Shown: positions 47,138 to 58,963 of the stretch, piece by piece
How positions within the stretch are numbered: position 1 is the first letter of the stretch
How the letters are laid out: the number at the start of each line of letters is the position of its first letter
Origin: Halichondria panicea
Taxonomy: Eukaryota > Porifera > Demospongiae > Suberitida > Halichondriidae
NCBI RefSeq assembly: GCF_963675165.1
Contig: NC_087377.1
Coordinates: 12,262,632 to 12,326,631, forward strand
Reading direction: 5' to 3'
Length of the DNA stretch: 64,000 bases
Position numbers and translations under genes: made by a program
The notes under the pieces: generated by a model
Database searches by the model: none
Told to the model about the DNA's origin: nothing
Seen by the model: the letters and a program-made list of their open reading frames with translations, nothing else

Positions 47138-49328
47138 CCGGTGTCATAAAATTTTAGGCCCCCCCCCCCGGGCCTAGAATGTTAACAGTTTAGGCCCCCA
47201 GGGGGTCCAATCTGTTAAAATTCTAGGCCCCCAACTGTGAGATTAGGCCCCCCTCTTCTGCTATCCTTTTCTGCACGATAGAACGAAGTCAAAGAGATAT
47301 AATAATATGGTAAGGTTAGCTCTATTAGTTGACAAAGCATCAGAGAGACTGCATGCATGCAAAGACTCTGTATCAAAGTAGCAAAAATGTTTGCATTATT
47401 ATTCTATCATGGAATTCAAAGTGAAGGAAGATTTACCTTTCAAGTTACTCTAGCCTCGAGTTACTCATGCTTATACCTATAAGAGTTAAATGCTTTGATG
47501 CAGCTCTGCAATGTTGGATCTGCCTGTAAGACAATCGATGTTGTGCATAGCTATCGCCATATTTGCAACTTCGTGCTTACTTTCTCAGCCAAATTTTAGG
47601 ACAAAACATGGCGGCGTTATCCCCAAGCGGCTGGCCGCCAAAGGAGGCAAAATTTTGTGAATTCACAATAAAGTATAAAGCACACAATTTTCAGTGCAAA
47701 GACAACAATTCATATCTTCCTCCATGTTCCTCCATAGAAGATGTAAATTGTTGTGGGGATGCTCCAATAGCATCACTGGCTCAGCTCTCAAGTAATGTGG
47801 AATTATAGATAGAAGTCAAGAGAGAAACTGTTGTATCTATGGTGGAATCACAAGCAGTTTCCTTTCGGGACAAGGGTAATCTTGGACAGTCCTGACCAAT
47901 TTGGGACAGTTGGCACCTATACGTGCTTTGTGCTGCATGAGGCCTGATTCATAGAATGACATGGTGCAGTGTGATGGCTGTGGGGGACCATAGCCTCGAT
48001 CCCAGGCCGAGTTTTCGCTTTTATAACGGTTAGGCGAACAACTGGGCCTGGTACTAGTTGTCTGCGCATGTGTCAATCGTTCGTCAGATTCTGACGAATG
48101 GATATTCTCGTTCACTTTTGTGACATTTATATTCGTGTACTATCGTGTACTAGAAGTCAGTTCCCGTTTTATCAGTATTGGAATCGATTGGAATGGCTCT
48201 TAGCTGAAGCTTCTCTCTTCTCTGAAGCTTATTCTGAAGACTGAACAACAAGGGAAGAGGTATAAAGCTTTGTCAAGCTTGTTAAGGTCAGATATTTTTG
48301 TGTGGGCCCTATGGCCGGCTATGCTATCAAGTCTTGTTCATGTTTGGCAAGAATGTAGGTAGACTATAGTTTCATCATTAATATGGTGGATCAAGTGAAG
48401 AGTGTGAGCTAGAGAACTTGGTGCTGCCATCATCAGCTCGTCGACAATGACACTATAACCGAGAAATTTAATATGTATAGATCTACACGTATTTAAAATG
48501 TCTACTTCTCTGTACAGGAGCAATGGCTAATATCCAGCTATCCCAACAGTGCTCCTCTTGGCTATACTAACGGACGAGACTGGACAGTTTGAGGTAAGGG
48601 TTTAACCGTCTTTGGTTTCTTTTAATATTGTCCTATACTCACAGACACAGGACTGGAGTATGACCTGCTCATTCGAGCATTGCTGGGTAGCTCAGAGACA
48701 TCAAGAGAATCTACGTTTTCTCAAGCAATGAGTTACGAGTTGGGGCCTAGAATCAGAGAAGTCCAGCAGCCTGCTAAATCTTTTTGAAACGTAATTTGAA
48801 GGCATTCAATCATCCTGAAGTTGCCCTGGGTCACTGTAATTGTGCTGCAGCACAACTGGCAACTCCCCAGGCCTTTGTGAAGCAGCTCCCTATGTGCATC
48901 TTTTGTGTACTCACTCTGTGCATTTTCTGTGTACAAATTTCTATTATTGATTTATTAAATATTTTTGCCGACCACAAATATACAATGAAAATTTGACGCA
49001 TGCGCAGACAACTAGTACCAGGCCCAGTTGTTCGCCTAACCGTTATAAAAGCGAAAACTCGGCCTGGGATCGAGGCTATGGGGGACCAGTGGTATACTAC
49101 TGTACATGCATGAAATGATGAAATGTGTGTTGTGAGGAGAGCTGCATTCAGTAACTGGCATTGCATAGACTGTGAATACCATCGAAGACTGTATTGGTGT
49201 ATTTTGAGAATGCACTGTCACATAATGTTACCGCTGTTGCGCTGTTAATGGGGGACCTAAACTTTTAAGAGGGGGCCTAAAATGTTAAAATTCTAGGCCC
49301 GGGGGGGCCTAAAATTTTATGGCACCGG
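47138..49328. mobile_element. 2.2-kb TIR element hosting a nested transposon
   Basis: Outer ends ccggtgtcataaaattttag and ctaaaattttatggcaccgg are inverted copies followed inward by C-rich or G-rich runs and ttaaaattctaggccc. A complete Mutator-like element (47991-49078) lies inside. No clear flanking duplication was found, so the ends are less certain. Confidence 0.55.
47981..49088. mobile_element. 1.09-kb Mutator-like element with exact 10-bp target duplication
   Basis: Element 47991-49078 with long inverted ends (about 80 bp; TAGCCTCGATCCCAGGCC, gcttttataacggttaggcg). Exact copies of tgggggacca flank it (47981-47990, 49079-49088). Length of duplication and ends fit Mutator-like elements. 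It has no recognisable transposase; internal frames are unassigned. Confidence 0.85.
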
Positions 49329-49557
49329 CTTAGAGGCAGGCGGGAGCACGACTGCATGGACATTGCTGCTAACGGTGTTTGTGGTACATTTTTAAATCAG
49401 AAGCTGGTGCAGTGATCACAATGTTGTACAGCTGGGAGTGTGAGGAAGAAGTCAGACTGCTCATTTCCTTGACGGCCAGTAGAGCTCATTTCTGAACTGC
49501 TGACTAGACACAATAATAATAGCGCCGACTCAGCACATTTATAGCTTCTCTGTGTCG

Positions 49558-50346
49558 GCGCGGCAGTAGCCTCGAATCCAGGCTGATTAAAATACCGTAT
49601 ATCTTCTAATTTATCGGAATTTCTAATTACCCCGACACTCTTTTGGGCAATTTTCGTTGTTCTAATAACGGACACTCCAGTACTTTAATATTACATTTGT
49701 TCTAAATATCCGGACAATACCTTGAAAAGTTGAGTTACCATTCATAGACGGCAAGTAAGACTTGGAGTGCTGCAGTTAGATAGCTTTGAGTTTATTCGAT
49801 TTAAAGCGACACTTTTAAATAATTACAAAGCCAGAGGTCGTTTCTTTTGGAGGTTGAAAAATTATGTTGAAGTCCTGGTGTCGCATATTTAGAGGGTCAC
49901 ATCTAATTGGAGGTTATTCTACTGTCCTCGATTATAGGCCGCTTAAATTACATTGTTTCTTGCGGCCTGGAATCGAGGCTGTGGTTTGACCTCTATTTAG
50001 GACCCGACATAAAAAATAATTGTGAACGCTGCAGTCGCTATTTTTAGAGGTCAGAATATTGGGAAAGATCGAGGGTGTCGCATATTTGGAGGGTCACTTT
50101 AAATCGAATAAGTGCGGTACCTAGTTTTAGATAGTTAGTGCAACTATTCAGTGTACCTTGTTCTATTAAAGCTCGCATGCAGCTGCTTGCTCGTTCTAAT
50201 TATTCCGGACACTTGCATGCTCTATAAAAAATCTGTTCCAATTATACCTGGACAATTTCCAAAATAATTATTTTTTGCTGTCCGATAAATTAGAAGATAT
50301 ACGGTACTGTATTTTAATCGGCCTGGTCTCGAGGCTAGCGTGGCAG
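49558..50346. mobile_element. 771-bp Mutator-like element just upstream of a receptor start
   Basis: Element 49567-50337 has inverted ends (left TAGCCTCGAATCCAGG, ccgtatatcttctaatttat; right ataaattagaagatatacgg, ending CGAGGCTA). It is flanked by gcgcggcag and gcgtggcag (8 of 9 identical). A smaller TIR pair, cctcgattataggcc / ggcctggaatcgagg, is nested at 49926-49979. The right end is 40 bp before the receptor start codon at 50378. Confidence 0.8.
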
Positions 50347-50377
50347 CTACACCGACCTTGAGCTAACTCCGACGGTG

Positions 50378-52583
50378 ATGGAATTTCTTGTCCAAAGATG
50401 TCTCCTGCTTTGTCTCTACACAACATCAGCTCTAGGTGTTGCAAGTAAGTTCATGTGGTTGTGTATGAGGCTATAGAGCTGAGGCCTAGACTCTCAGTTA
50501 TGTATAGGTTTAGGCTCAGCATGCAGTCAGCACTAATCAACCACAAAATATATTTAAGAAATATGATTCTTATACCAATCATTCTTGTGTGGATATAAGC
50601 TGGCAATCTAACAGTAAACTATTTTGTTTTCAAGGTATCTATTTAATTTTCAGTCTCAGTCTATTGATTTCTACTAAGTTCAGAATCTACTGAGTAATGT
50701 ATGCATGTGCTATAGATCTATGCAGATATGGTGTGTTTAGCTATTAAACTAATTGAACAAAGAGGGCAAGCTTTTTATCACACATGCTGTTATCGTCTAT
50801 TTTTGCAGCCATTCAGTTGACATCCAGCACTGGTGATGGTGCGGCATGTCCAAATGACCCTGTTGTATTCACCTGCTCTGTGAGTGGAACTGTTTTACGA
50901 TGGATAGCTGATCCTCCACCTGGCTATGTCATATCTGGGCAGGTGACACAACTTTTATTTTCTACTATTACTGTTAATCTCCTGCCTGCTGGAGTTGAAG
51001 GATTCATGTTTCAAGCTGCTGTAACGAATACAAGTAATGGTACTCTTACCTCCACTCTCACCACCATCACTGAGGTGTCCTTGCTGAATGGTAGTGTTGT
51101 CACCTGTTCCAGCGGTGGAACAATGGAGTCACGATCAATTACAGTGGCCAGTCAGTGAGCCAAAACAAAACACTGCATGTATATTATTGCATCTCAAACA
51201 GACTCTCCATCGTCTCCATCAACTCCAATATTGGCTTCACAACATAATGTAGTCAGTTCCACTATTATCACTCTGGACTGGGAATCTCCCTCTTCTACTG
51301 GTGGTGTGTCACTCAGCTATGTCCTCATAATCTCCCCAACACCTCTCTCCGGGTCAACAGTCACTGTGGAGACCACCTCAGCACAGATCATTACTTCTTA
51401 CAATATTCTCTACACTGTGGCCATCAGAGCTGTAAACTGTGCTGGATTTAGTAGTGATATTATGATGACGATGATTCCTTCTATTGGTAATTAGTTGCTA
51501 TACACTAGCTAACCTTGTGTTATTTATTTTCTGCATGCTGCAGTTACCTGCCCCTCTAACCCAACACCTGCAAACAGAGTGACCATCAATGGTGCTCCAC
51601 CACTGCCTGCACTAGTAGGATCAACACTAAGCTTCACTTGCAATGGACAGATGGTACTAGCAACCTGTGAGAGTGATGGACGATGGTCACCTGACTCCAC
51701 CACATATAACTGTCCCTCAGGTTAGATAGATCACTTTCATGACTGTTACTATTTGCCCCCTTCCTTAGAGGTCACCTGTGGGCCTCCTGTCACACCTTCC
51801 AGAGGCAGTGTGGACGTTCAGGGCCAGACATCACCCTTTTTGATGGACTCAGTGATAAACTTTCGTTGTGACAAGGGACTTTTCCCAGCTGGTGATATGT
51901 CCAGTACATGTGACAGTGTAGGAGGAGTGGGAATTTGGAGACCAGACACTAATATAATTTGCAGAGACATACCTGGTGAGCATGCCGTTAACTATATAGT
52001 GTGCATCATAACTATAATTATGTTGCATTCACCACAGTCAACTGCTCTCTACCCAAGGAACCATCCAAGGGTATTATTATAGTGGACTATGAGCTGTTGA
52101 ATGAGACAGTGTTCGCGGGAACAATGCTGACTTACCAGTGTGACAATGGACTCTCACTGGCTGGACCCAACACCATCACTTGCACTAATGCTGGAGTCTG
52201 GAGCACTGAGCCTGAGGCAATCATGTGTGTGTCACCAACTGAAGGTGAAGGCCATCATGTGTGTACTTGAATGTGAGTTATGGTTCGTAATCTCATAATA
52301 CCTCGATTTTACAGGTCCTACTGCCACCTCCCTATCCATTGGTGCAGTTGCTGCTATCAGCGTAATTATTACTTTCTTTGTGGCTGCCATTCTTGGATTC
52401 CTCACTGGACTCATAGTGATGCACCTTTGCTCTCGTAAGAAGGCGGTGTACTCTCTAGCAGCTAAAGGACAAGCTAACGTAGGACCCACAGCACAGCCAG
52501 CTGGTCCTGTTTATGAGGAGGTGTCACCTAAAGAGGAGATGGAACTGAACACTAACCAGGCGTATGGACCAGTAGGTCTGTGA
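50378..52583 (+). CDS. Diverged Ig-FN3-CCP3 receptor, type-1 tyrosine tail
   Basis: Exons 50378-50444, 50809-51150, 51202-51486, 51544-51720, 51769-51975, 52038-52244, 52315-52583; 1554 bases, 517 aa, phases agree. Signal peptide (MEFLVQRCLLLCLYTTSALG); Ig-like (ACPNDPVVFTC, LRW, VVTC); FN3 (SSTGGVSLSYVLIIS, VNCAGFSS); three CCP domains with four Cys each; membrane span about 438-467; tail with PVYEEV (Tyr495) and NQAYGPVGL (Tyr512). The ectodomain is far from the 7222 and 13574 copies, yet the tail from RKKAVYSLAAKGQANVGPT on is nearly identical. Likely a cell-surface recognition receptor that signals through tyrosine phosphorylation (inference). A transposon ends 40 bp upstream. Exon structure is well supported; the ligand is unknown. 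Confidence 0.85.
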
Positions 52584-52724
52584 ACCGTGCATTTTGTTTT
52601 CCACCCAACGTACATTGTCGTTCAGAATACATGTATAATTATAGCTAGCTTTAAGGTATAGTTGAGTTACGTGTTATGCATCTGTTCATTATAAAACCAT
52701 CACATGTTTTGTATCAGTATTATC

Positions 52725-52730
52725 AATAAA
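52725..52730 (+). promoter_or_regulatory. Probable polyadenylation signal AATAAA
   Basis: AATAAA 142 bases after the stop codon of the receptor at 50378-52583, in a 3' region also similar to those after the other type-1 receptors. Confidence 0.55.
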
Positions 52731-53264
52731 ATAAGCAACAATTAAGAGAAGTCAAACTTGCCCTAAAGGAAATGAATCACAGCACATACATAAATATTGG
52801 TACTGAAACAGCATAATAATTATTATCATGAAGTTAGGATAATAAGTGACTGTATGTAGATCTATGTACAGTGAAACCTCCACCGGCACACAATAGTATT
52901 TGTTTTTGGGACTCGAGATCCGGAAATTCCGGCTACGTGATTTTATTACGCATGCATGTGCACAATCAGCGCTATAAATATTATGTTAAATGAAAGTAAA
53001 ATTTTGGATCTGAGTAAGCCATGCAGTGTATAATTATATATTCCTCAGAGGGCTCTGCTGCTGTGTATCCCACACCATATCATGTTTTTAACCATCACCA
53101 ACATACCTCCTGTCACGATTCCAGGATCCATGCTCACCTTCATTCACTTGCCATGGAGACAGAAATGAAGAACCTCGGCAGTTACTGTAGCAGGTGGTCC
53201 CTTAACACTGGGACTTTTGATTCACTGCTTACATGATCATCTATTCAGCTCTAGGTGGCAGGGA
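52731..53264. other. Spacer with possible CCP remnant
   Basis: 52868-52945 resembles ends of pogo-type repeats (cagtgaaacctccaccgg). Around 53095-53200 a weak resemblance to a CCP start (ccaggatccatgctcacc) may be a decayed domain of the relic that follows. Confidence 0.3.
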
Positions 53265-53560
53265 TGCTGCCTTTGGACGTACAGTATAGCTATATAGTTG
53301 GCTGTTGGAGGTGTTGTTGGCGGTCTGTGTGTGCATGGTGGTACTGATTGTTGTAGAGCTCATAGTTTCACCAAGAAAAGAGTTTATGTTTCACGATACC
53401 TTTCATTTGTCATTATGACAAGTGAGACAATGATCTGTCGAAAGTGATTGAGATTGTGTCTAATGACTATCTTGTCCTATAGAGGCCACAATGATGATCG
53501 AGTTGCAGTCGAATCAAGTTTATGAGAATCAAATATCGGGTAGAGAGTAGCTATAAAGCA
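53265..53560 (+). pseudogene. Relic of type-2-like receptor span and tail exons
   Basis: 53297-53400 starts AVGGVVGG after an acceptor (tatatag), like the GGVVGS span exon of the 29023 gene, but its frame then decays. 53483-53538 follows an acceptor (tcctatag) and reads ATMMIELQSNQVYENQIS before a donor (g/gtagag). Its start resembles the ITIM exon of the 29023 gene (gccaca), and NQVYEN resembles the NQAY motif of type-1 tails. YEN fits a Grb2-type SH2 consensus. No ectodomain is found. Confidence 0.45.
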
Positions 53561-54525
53561 TTAGCTAGCTACTTGATTGCACTGAACTGTTTGTTTGCAT
53601 TCATCTCTATAGTCAACAGTTTGCTTTCAAAAGAATGTATCCTTTTTATGGTTACAGCAGCTGGCTAAACCAACACCAACAGGTTACTTTTCTTCTCAGC
53701 CTATAAAGTAAGCAATTTAGCAAATGTTTCCTTAACGATCATGACTGACGCAGGACCAGAGCTACCCATAATTATTAATTTATACTGACAATAAACCCAC
53801 TGTTCTGGTACGTGCCATGACTGGAGAGGTATATATCTAATCTAGATCTAGTGTATGTCACATTTGCTTATGCACTTTTTTGCCATGTTAAATATTGCGG
53901 TGATCAAGATTTACCGAAGATCGCCAAATCAAATTTAAAAACCGTCAAATTAAAGTTTTCCGGTGGACACAACATCATTGCAGTAGCCACGCCTGAGACA
54001 CCGAATTAAGAAATACCAAGTGCAGGGTGTCACATTTGCTGTATCATTTGTGGACAAAAAAATCAGCATATCAATTTTGTGAACAGGAAAATGATCACAA
54101 TTTAAAAAAGTATTACATCTATCTACAATCAAGCTGTGTATGTACCAGTCTCTGCCAACTATCTCCAAACTACCCTAGACTGTCTCAGATTTAGTTCTAT
54201 CACCCCTGTCCCGAAAAGAAACTGCTATTCACCTCATACATCCCTGATTTTCAAGGTTGCTGCTCTTGAGCGGGGTTATTAAGCTCCAATAAAGCTTAGC
54301 AAGCCTTAAAGGCTTCAAACTACTGCTAAATAATAGTAAATCCTGACAAAATCAGCTTTGAACAAGAAAACTTCTAGAAAACTAGATTATGAATGACAGT
54401 CCAATAAGTGGGCGGGGCTCACTTAGACTAGACGCACTATAACTAAGTGCAGCCACATCCAGAGCTGTGCAGTGATGCTAGCGCTACTGCATGCTGGTCT
54501 ATCTGGGACACCACAATACTCACAT

Positions 54526-55417
54526 CTTCCATCATAGATATAAGAAGGAGAGGGATGGGAAACACTACGTAAATAGCATTGACGATCCGCGTTTCGGTCA
54601 ATGTTTTCTTCTTTATTTCCTCCAACCCATGCTTTTAGCTAGTACTAGGCTATAAACTAGCTACTGAGCTCCATGTATTAGCAATGGCTAGTGGAACAGT
54701 CACAACAAGGTAGCAGAAATAGTTAGTGAGACCCTCCAAGCAGTAAAAAGCAGCTTGGACAGGCAAATTCTTGAGAGGAGCTCTGTCTGTACCGTTGAGT
54801 ATTCCAGTACAGTCACAGACATGATAGAGAATTATGGAAATGTAGCAAAGTTCTGTCGTAAATTACTGTGCCGATACGATGAACCAACTATCAATGAATA
54901 CAAAGAGACATTTACCTACATTCAATCATTGATGTAACTTTCTAAATGGGTACACAAAAAGTCTGCTTTTAAAAACCATCTTACTAAGACAAAAATGAAC
55001 ATTACTTACCAACCTAAAGCCAAGTGGCTTTGATTTTACTTGCATACAATGCCCAGCTACTTAAGAAAGAGGGAATCATTAATATTTTGGGCTGTAGTCA
55101 CAGCCTCTCCTTGTAGAGGTACACAAAGCCACTAGATAGAGCCGAAACGATAATACAACACTCAAAAAACTGCCTTTGAAAGTTTTCAAGCTCTTGGTGA
55201 GATACACAACGCTTCTATATGATGCACAGTAGGTGTGGATGCTCAGCACAGTACTAAGAGTCCCAGTGGGGAGCTGTGAATGATAGTAATAACATTTCCC
55301 GCTGGGTTGGCGGGGTGTCTTGAGCCGAAACGCGGATCAACCTTTGGCATTACACAGAAGTGATTGTGCGCACGTGTTCCGTTTCCCATCCCTCTCCTCT
55401 TATATCTATGCTTCCAT
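54526..55417. mobile_element. 878-bp TIR element with 7-bp target duplication
   Basis: Element 54533-55410 begins catagatataagaaggagag and ends with the inverse. Further inside, atccgcgtttcggtcaa pairs with ttgagccgaaacgcggatca. It is flanked by cttccat (54526-54532, 55411-55417). Same family as 26448-27993. A 60-aa frame at 54755 is unassigned. Confidence 0.75.
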
Positions 55418-56008
55418 GTAGGAAAACTTGTATTCCTTGTTGTTTTTGCACTGAAAATCAAATTCACGCTATTAATTGTTGTCTCAGAGTCTGTATGGGC
55501 TTAAATTATTATGAATCCCCAAAATGTGCCTCCTTCAATGGCAGCAGGGCTGTAACGGGCCCATGTTTTTTTCCTAAATCGGGAAGTTGGCACCTATGCA
55601 TTCTTTTACACATTAATTGATTACTAACTTTCATGCTTTAGAAGTCCAAAGGCTGCTTGTAGTATCCACATCTTAGTGAGAGTTTTATTAGCCCTAGGGC
55701 TTGAGGGCTTCTAAGTCATGTAGAAACTAAACAGTGTCTAAGAATTTTATATCATAGTGTCTAGATGGATTTGCTCCTAGCCATGAATTGTTATCTAATC
55801 TTTGCTACATGATTGTTACAGTAAGTGTTTTCTAGTGAAGTACATGATTGTCTTGTACACAATTTTCTAAGTTGGATAGAACACTTCCTGTAACCAATCA
55901 AATTGCACTATTTATGGCTATAAGAACATGCTCTAACATTACATAGATAGTTTGTCTTCTAAACCTATATAGATCTGCAACAATGTCCCTACTTCCATCT
56001 ATATAGGT
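55418..56008. other. Non-coding spacer
   Basis: No feature supported. AT-rich sequence before the transposase-like gene. Confidence 0.35.
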
Positions 56009-58640
56009 GAAATATATCAACAGCACAAACGTCGAAAATTACAGACCTCTTCCCTTCTCTCTTCTTACGAATCACTGGCTTCGATCGACCTCAACACATG
56101 GAGCACACTCGATAAGTTGAGCAGAGAAGTGAAAGAATCTTGGTTGGTAGCTAGGTTTGGGTTTGTACTTGTGAATGAGGTGTGCCTTTTACTGCATTCG
56201 ATCTCTGGCAATGTTACTGATTCCGAAAAAAAAAATATCTTGTGTAACTGTGACCTCTCTCTACCTGGTGTCCAACAGGAAAGTATAGAAATGGTGGCTG
56301 AATTTGTCGATAATCACTGCACACACCTTGTACGATCTACTCCGAATAACTATACCTTCCATTGTTGACTCCACCCACAAACACCTGTTTTGACTGTGAC
56401 CGACCATTGGTGTCTAATCATTCTTGCCATGTGAGTTTTTTATTGGCTAAACTATTATTTTTATCCTAAACAATATTTTCAGATAAAGTGTTACTCTCTC
56501 AATGGTTTTGTTAAAGGAAGAAAGTGTACGCTAAGGTGCATGTAAAGTTTGCAACATAACTTATAACTATGCTCACTTTGGAAACAAGTCTGAGAATGGA
56601 TTCCGTATGTACCCAAACTCAAACATATGTTGAAGTGTCTGACACCGTTTATTTTTCAAGGGATTTGTTGGAGTGGCAGTGTAGCCTTGCGTAAGTGAAC
56701 AATGTTTAGTACTTATAATTATAGCAAAACTGTTTCATGAATAAATAATGTCCATCTCAACATAATTATTTGTCCTGTAGTAATCACTCTTGGGTTTCCT
56801 TTCAAGGGTTTGCTGAAAGTTACAATACTGCTTTAGAGATACTACCAGATGAAGGTATATAAATAGAGAAGCAAATAATTTATGTCTAGATAAATAATGG
56901 TGTTCAAGTACAGAGCTTAGTCCCTATATTGTTGGGGAAGCCTTCTATAATGGAGAAGTGGAGAATGAGTTGAGACGAGTCAATAAGATCGACTATCGTT
57001 TCCATAAAGACAGTGAGAGAGAGGAGTGTATGGAAAGGATTGAAGAAGTAAGGCGGCAATCTATATACCACCACAAAGAAGACACTTGTACTGCTGAATG
57101 CAAGAAAAGAGATAATTATAGTGCATGCATGCATGACTGCATGTGTATAATTATTATTGAACCCAATAGGTTGTGGTTCACTGTGGGTTACAGATGGAAT
57201 TTGGAAGACTGTTTTCCCACACTGCATGTTCAAAGTTGAGGTGATGGATGGCAACTTATTCATTTCCACAAACATTATAGTTACATTGTAATTTGTAATT
57301 TCAAAACCTTTGCAGCAAATCAGTGATGGAATTCCAGCTCTCAATTTACCTGATGTGTGTACAAACTCCCCAATTCGCAATAAGGCGTTTTGCGAGGAAC
57401 ACTGTCTTTTGCTACAGAATGAAGCTCCTGATGTGCCTATTGATCTGAGACAGTTTCTCAAATATTGTGGTGCTCAAGCAGTTGGTAATTTAAGATACAG
57501 TGGTACAATTATTTACTTACACGATTTAATTAGAAAATGAAGAGGAGTGTGAGGGTGACACTGATACTGTTGATGCAGTTGTGAACTCTATTAAAGTCAA
57601 TACAAACCAATTTGGAACATCTGCTACCACCTCACAAGGTATATAATTATGTAGAATTCTCTATTTACTTTTATTGAACTTTATCCTAGGTACTGCAGCT
57701 TTAATTGAGAAGCATCCTGAACTAGTACAAAGTACTGTGTATGATGACCCTAATGAACGAGTTTGCAGGAAAGATACGGGTAAATCCAAACGGTTGAGGA
57801 AGTGGTCTAGAGGGCACCAATTTGTCATCAGAGGGGGTGGTCATATTGACACTTGGCAACCATTGTACAGGTACACGCCATGCATTCACATGACCCTTTT
57901 CCTGTATACATTTTAGCATAATAGCTATACATTATACTGAACTGTAATAGCTAGTGCCTATAATTATAAGTACTAACCCTCGACTGTTGACATGAATAGA
58001 AACTATGCATGTATAAAACAAATGCACTCTACACTGTAAAAAAAAAGTGCGGTGAGCACACTAAAACCGTCGCATATAGCACACTTTTTCCAAAAAAGCA
58101 CTTTTTTTCAATCATTTTTTACAGTGTATATATAATTTATATACCTATATAGGTCTGAATCGCCATCACAAGTGTTCTTAATTTTGATTCAATGGCTGCT
58201 GTCTCTAGCTAAGTCTCGTGGTGGTATTGGGAAGCCTATCTCATTGGCCTATGACAACATATGCAATTTAGCAAAGCTGAAGGCTGCTCGTGCTCCTCTA
58301 TATATATATATATAGTATACCATTTACTCCGCCATTGGACCGTTTGTGGCTTGATGTCAACAAAATCATGGATGTGTTTCATTTTCAAAACCATGTGTCT
58401 CCAGATTGTAAATTAAAGTTTTCTCCTGCTGAACTGAAGAGCGAGAATCCTGACTTCAATACACAGGCTGGGGAGCAGACATTTGTTTGGGTACATCGGT
58501 TTAGTCATATTCTGTGCTCAATGAACAAGGTTCACCACCTTTTTTATCTCCACCGAATGGTGTTAAGGCGAAACGAGTATACCAGCAAGTGCTATGCTAG
58601 AGGAAAAAAGCCAATTCTCCCAAAAGGAACTGCAAAGTAA
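56009..58640 (+). pseudogene. Broken KDZ-type transposase-like gene
   Basis: Coding blocks in order on the plus strand: about 56010-56368 (NTWSTLDKLSREVKESWLVARFGF), 56945-57130 (VENELRRVNKIDYRFHKDSE), 57316-57490 (LPDVCTNSPIRNKAFCEEHC), 57540-57640, 57691-57871 and 58156-58640. The last has YDNICNLAKLKAARAPL, FQNHVSPDCK, EQTFVWVHRFSHILCSMNK and FYLHRMVLRRNEYTSKC. That run and the Cys cluster recall KDZ-type (Kyakuja/Dileera/Zisupton) transposase-associated proteins, from memory. A TA run at 58298-58315 shifts the frame inside the last block and several joins lack good splice sites, so I treat it as dead. A transposon origin is the best guess; a domesticated host gene cannot be excluded. Confidence 0.55.
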
Positions 58641-58963
58641 CTGTTTTAAAAGTAAATTGTTTTGCAGTGCTTATACATATGAATGCGTTGAGATATACAT
58701 GCATTTGCAGTCACCTAATTAGCAATTACTATCACTTTACTTTATATGATACCTACATCTAAATTGATTGTAAATATTGGCTGTAATAAATTATTGTTGT
58801 TATAGAAGTGGTGGGTGTAGATATGTTTGAGAAGAGGGCGGAGTTTACTACTGCATGTGCATGGATAATGTGTGCATGACCGTGCTGTGCACAGCATCTA
58901 AAACAGTGTCTCTCTAGCACACTAGTACTGCAAGCTGCTTGTGCACATAGATCGATCAGTTCA

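Noticed and set aside
56904-57461. A 185-codon minus-strand open frame
   Set aside because: It is antisense to two coding blocks of the transposase-like gene on the plus strand, whose Cys cluster and domain motifs make better sense.
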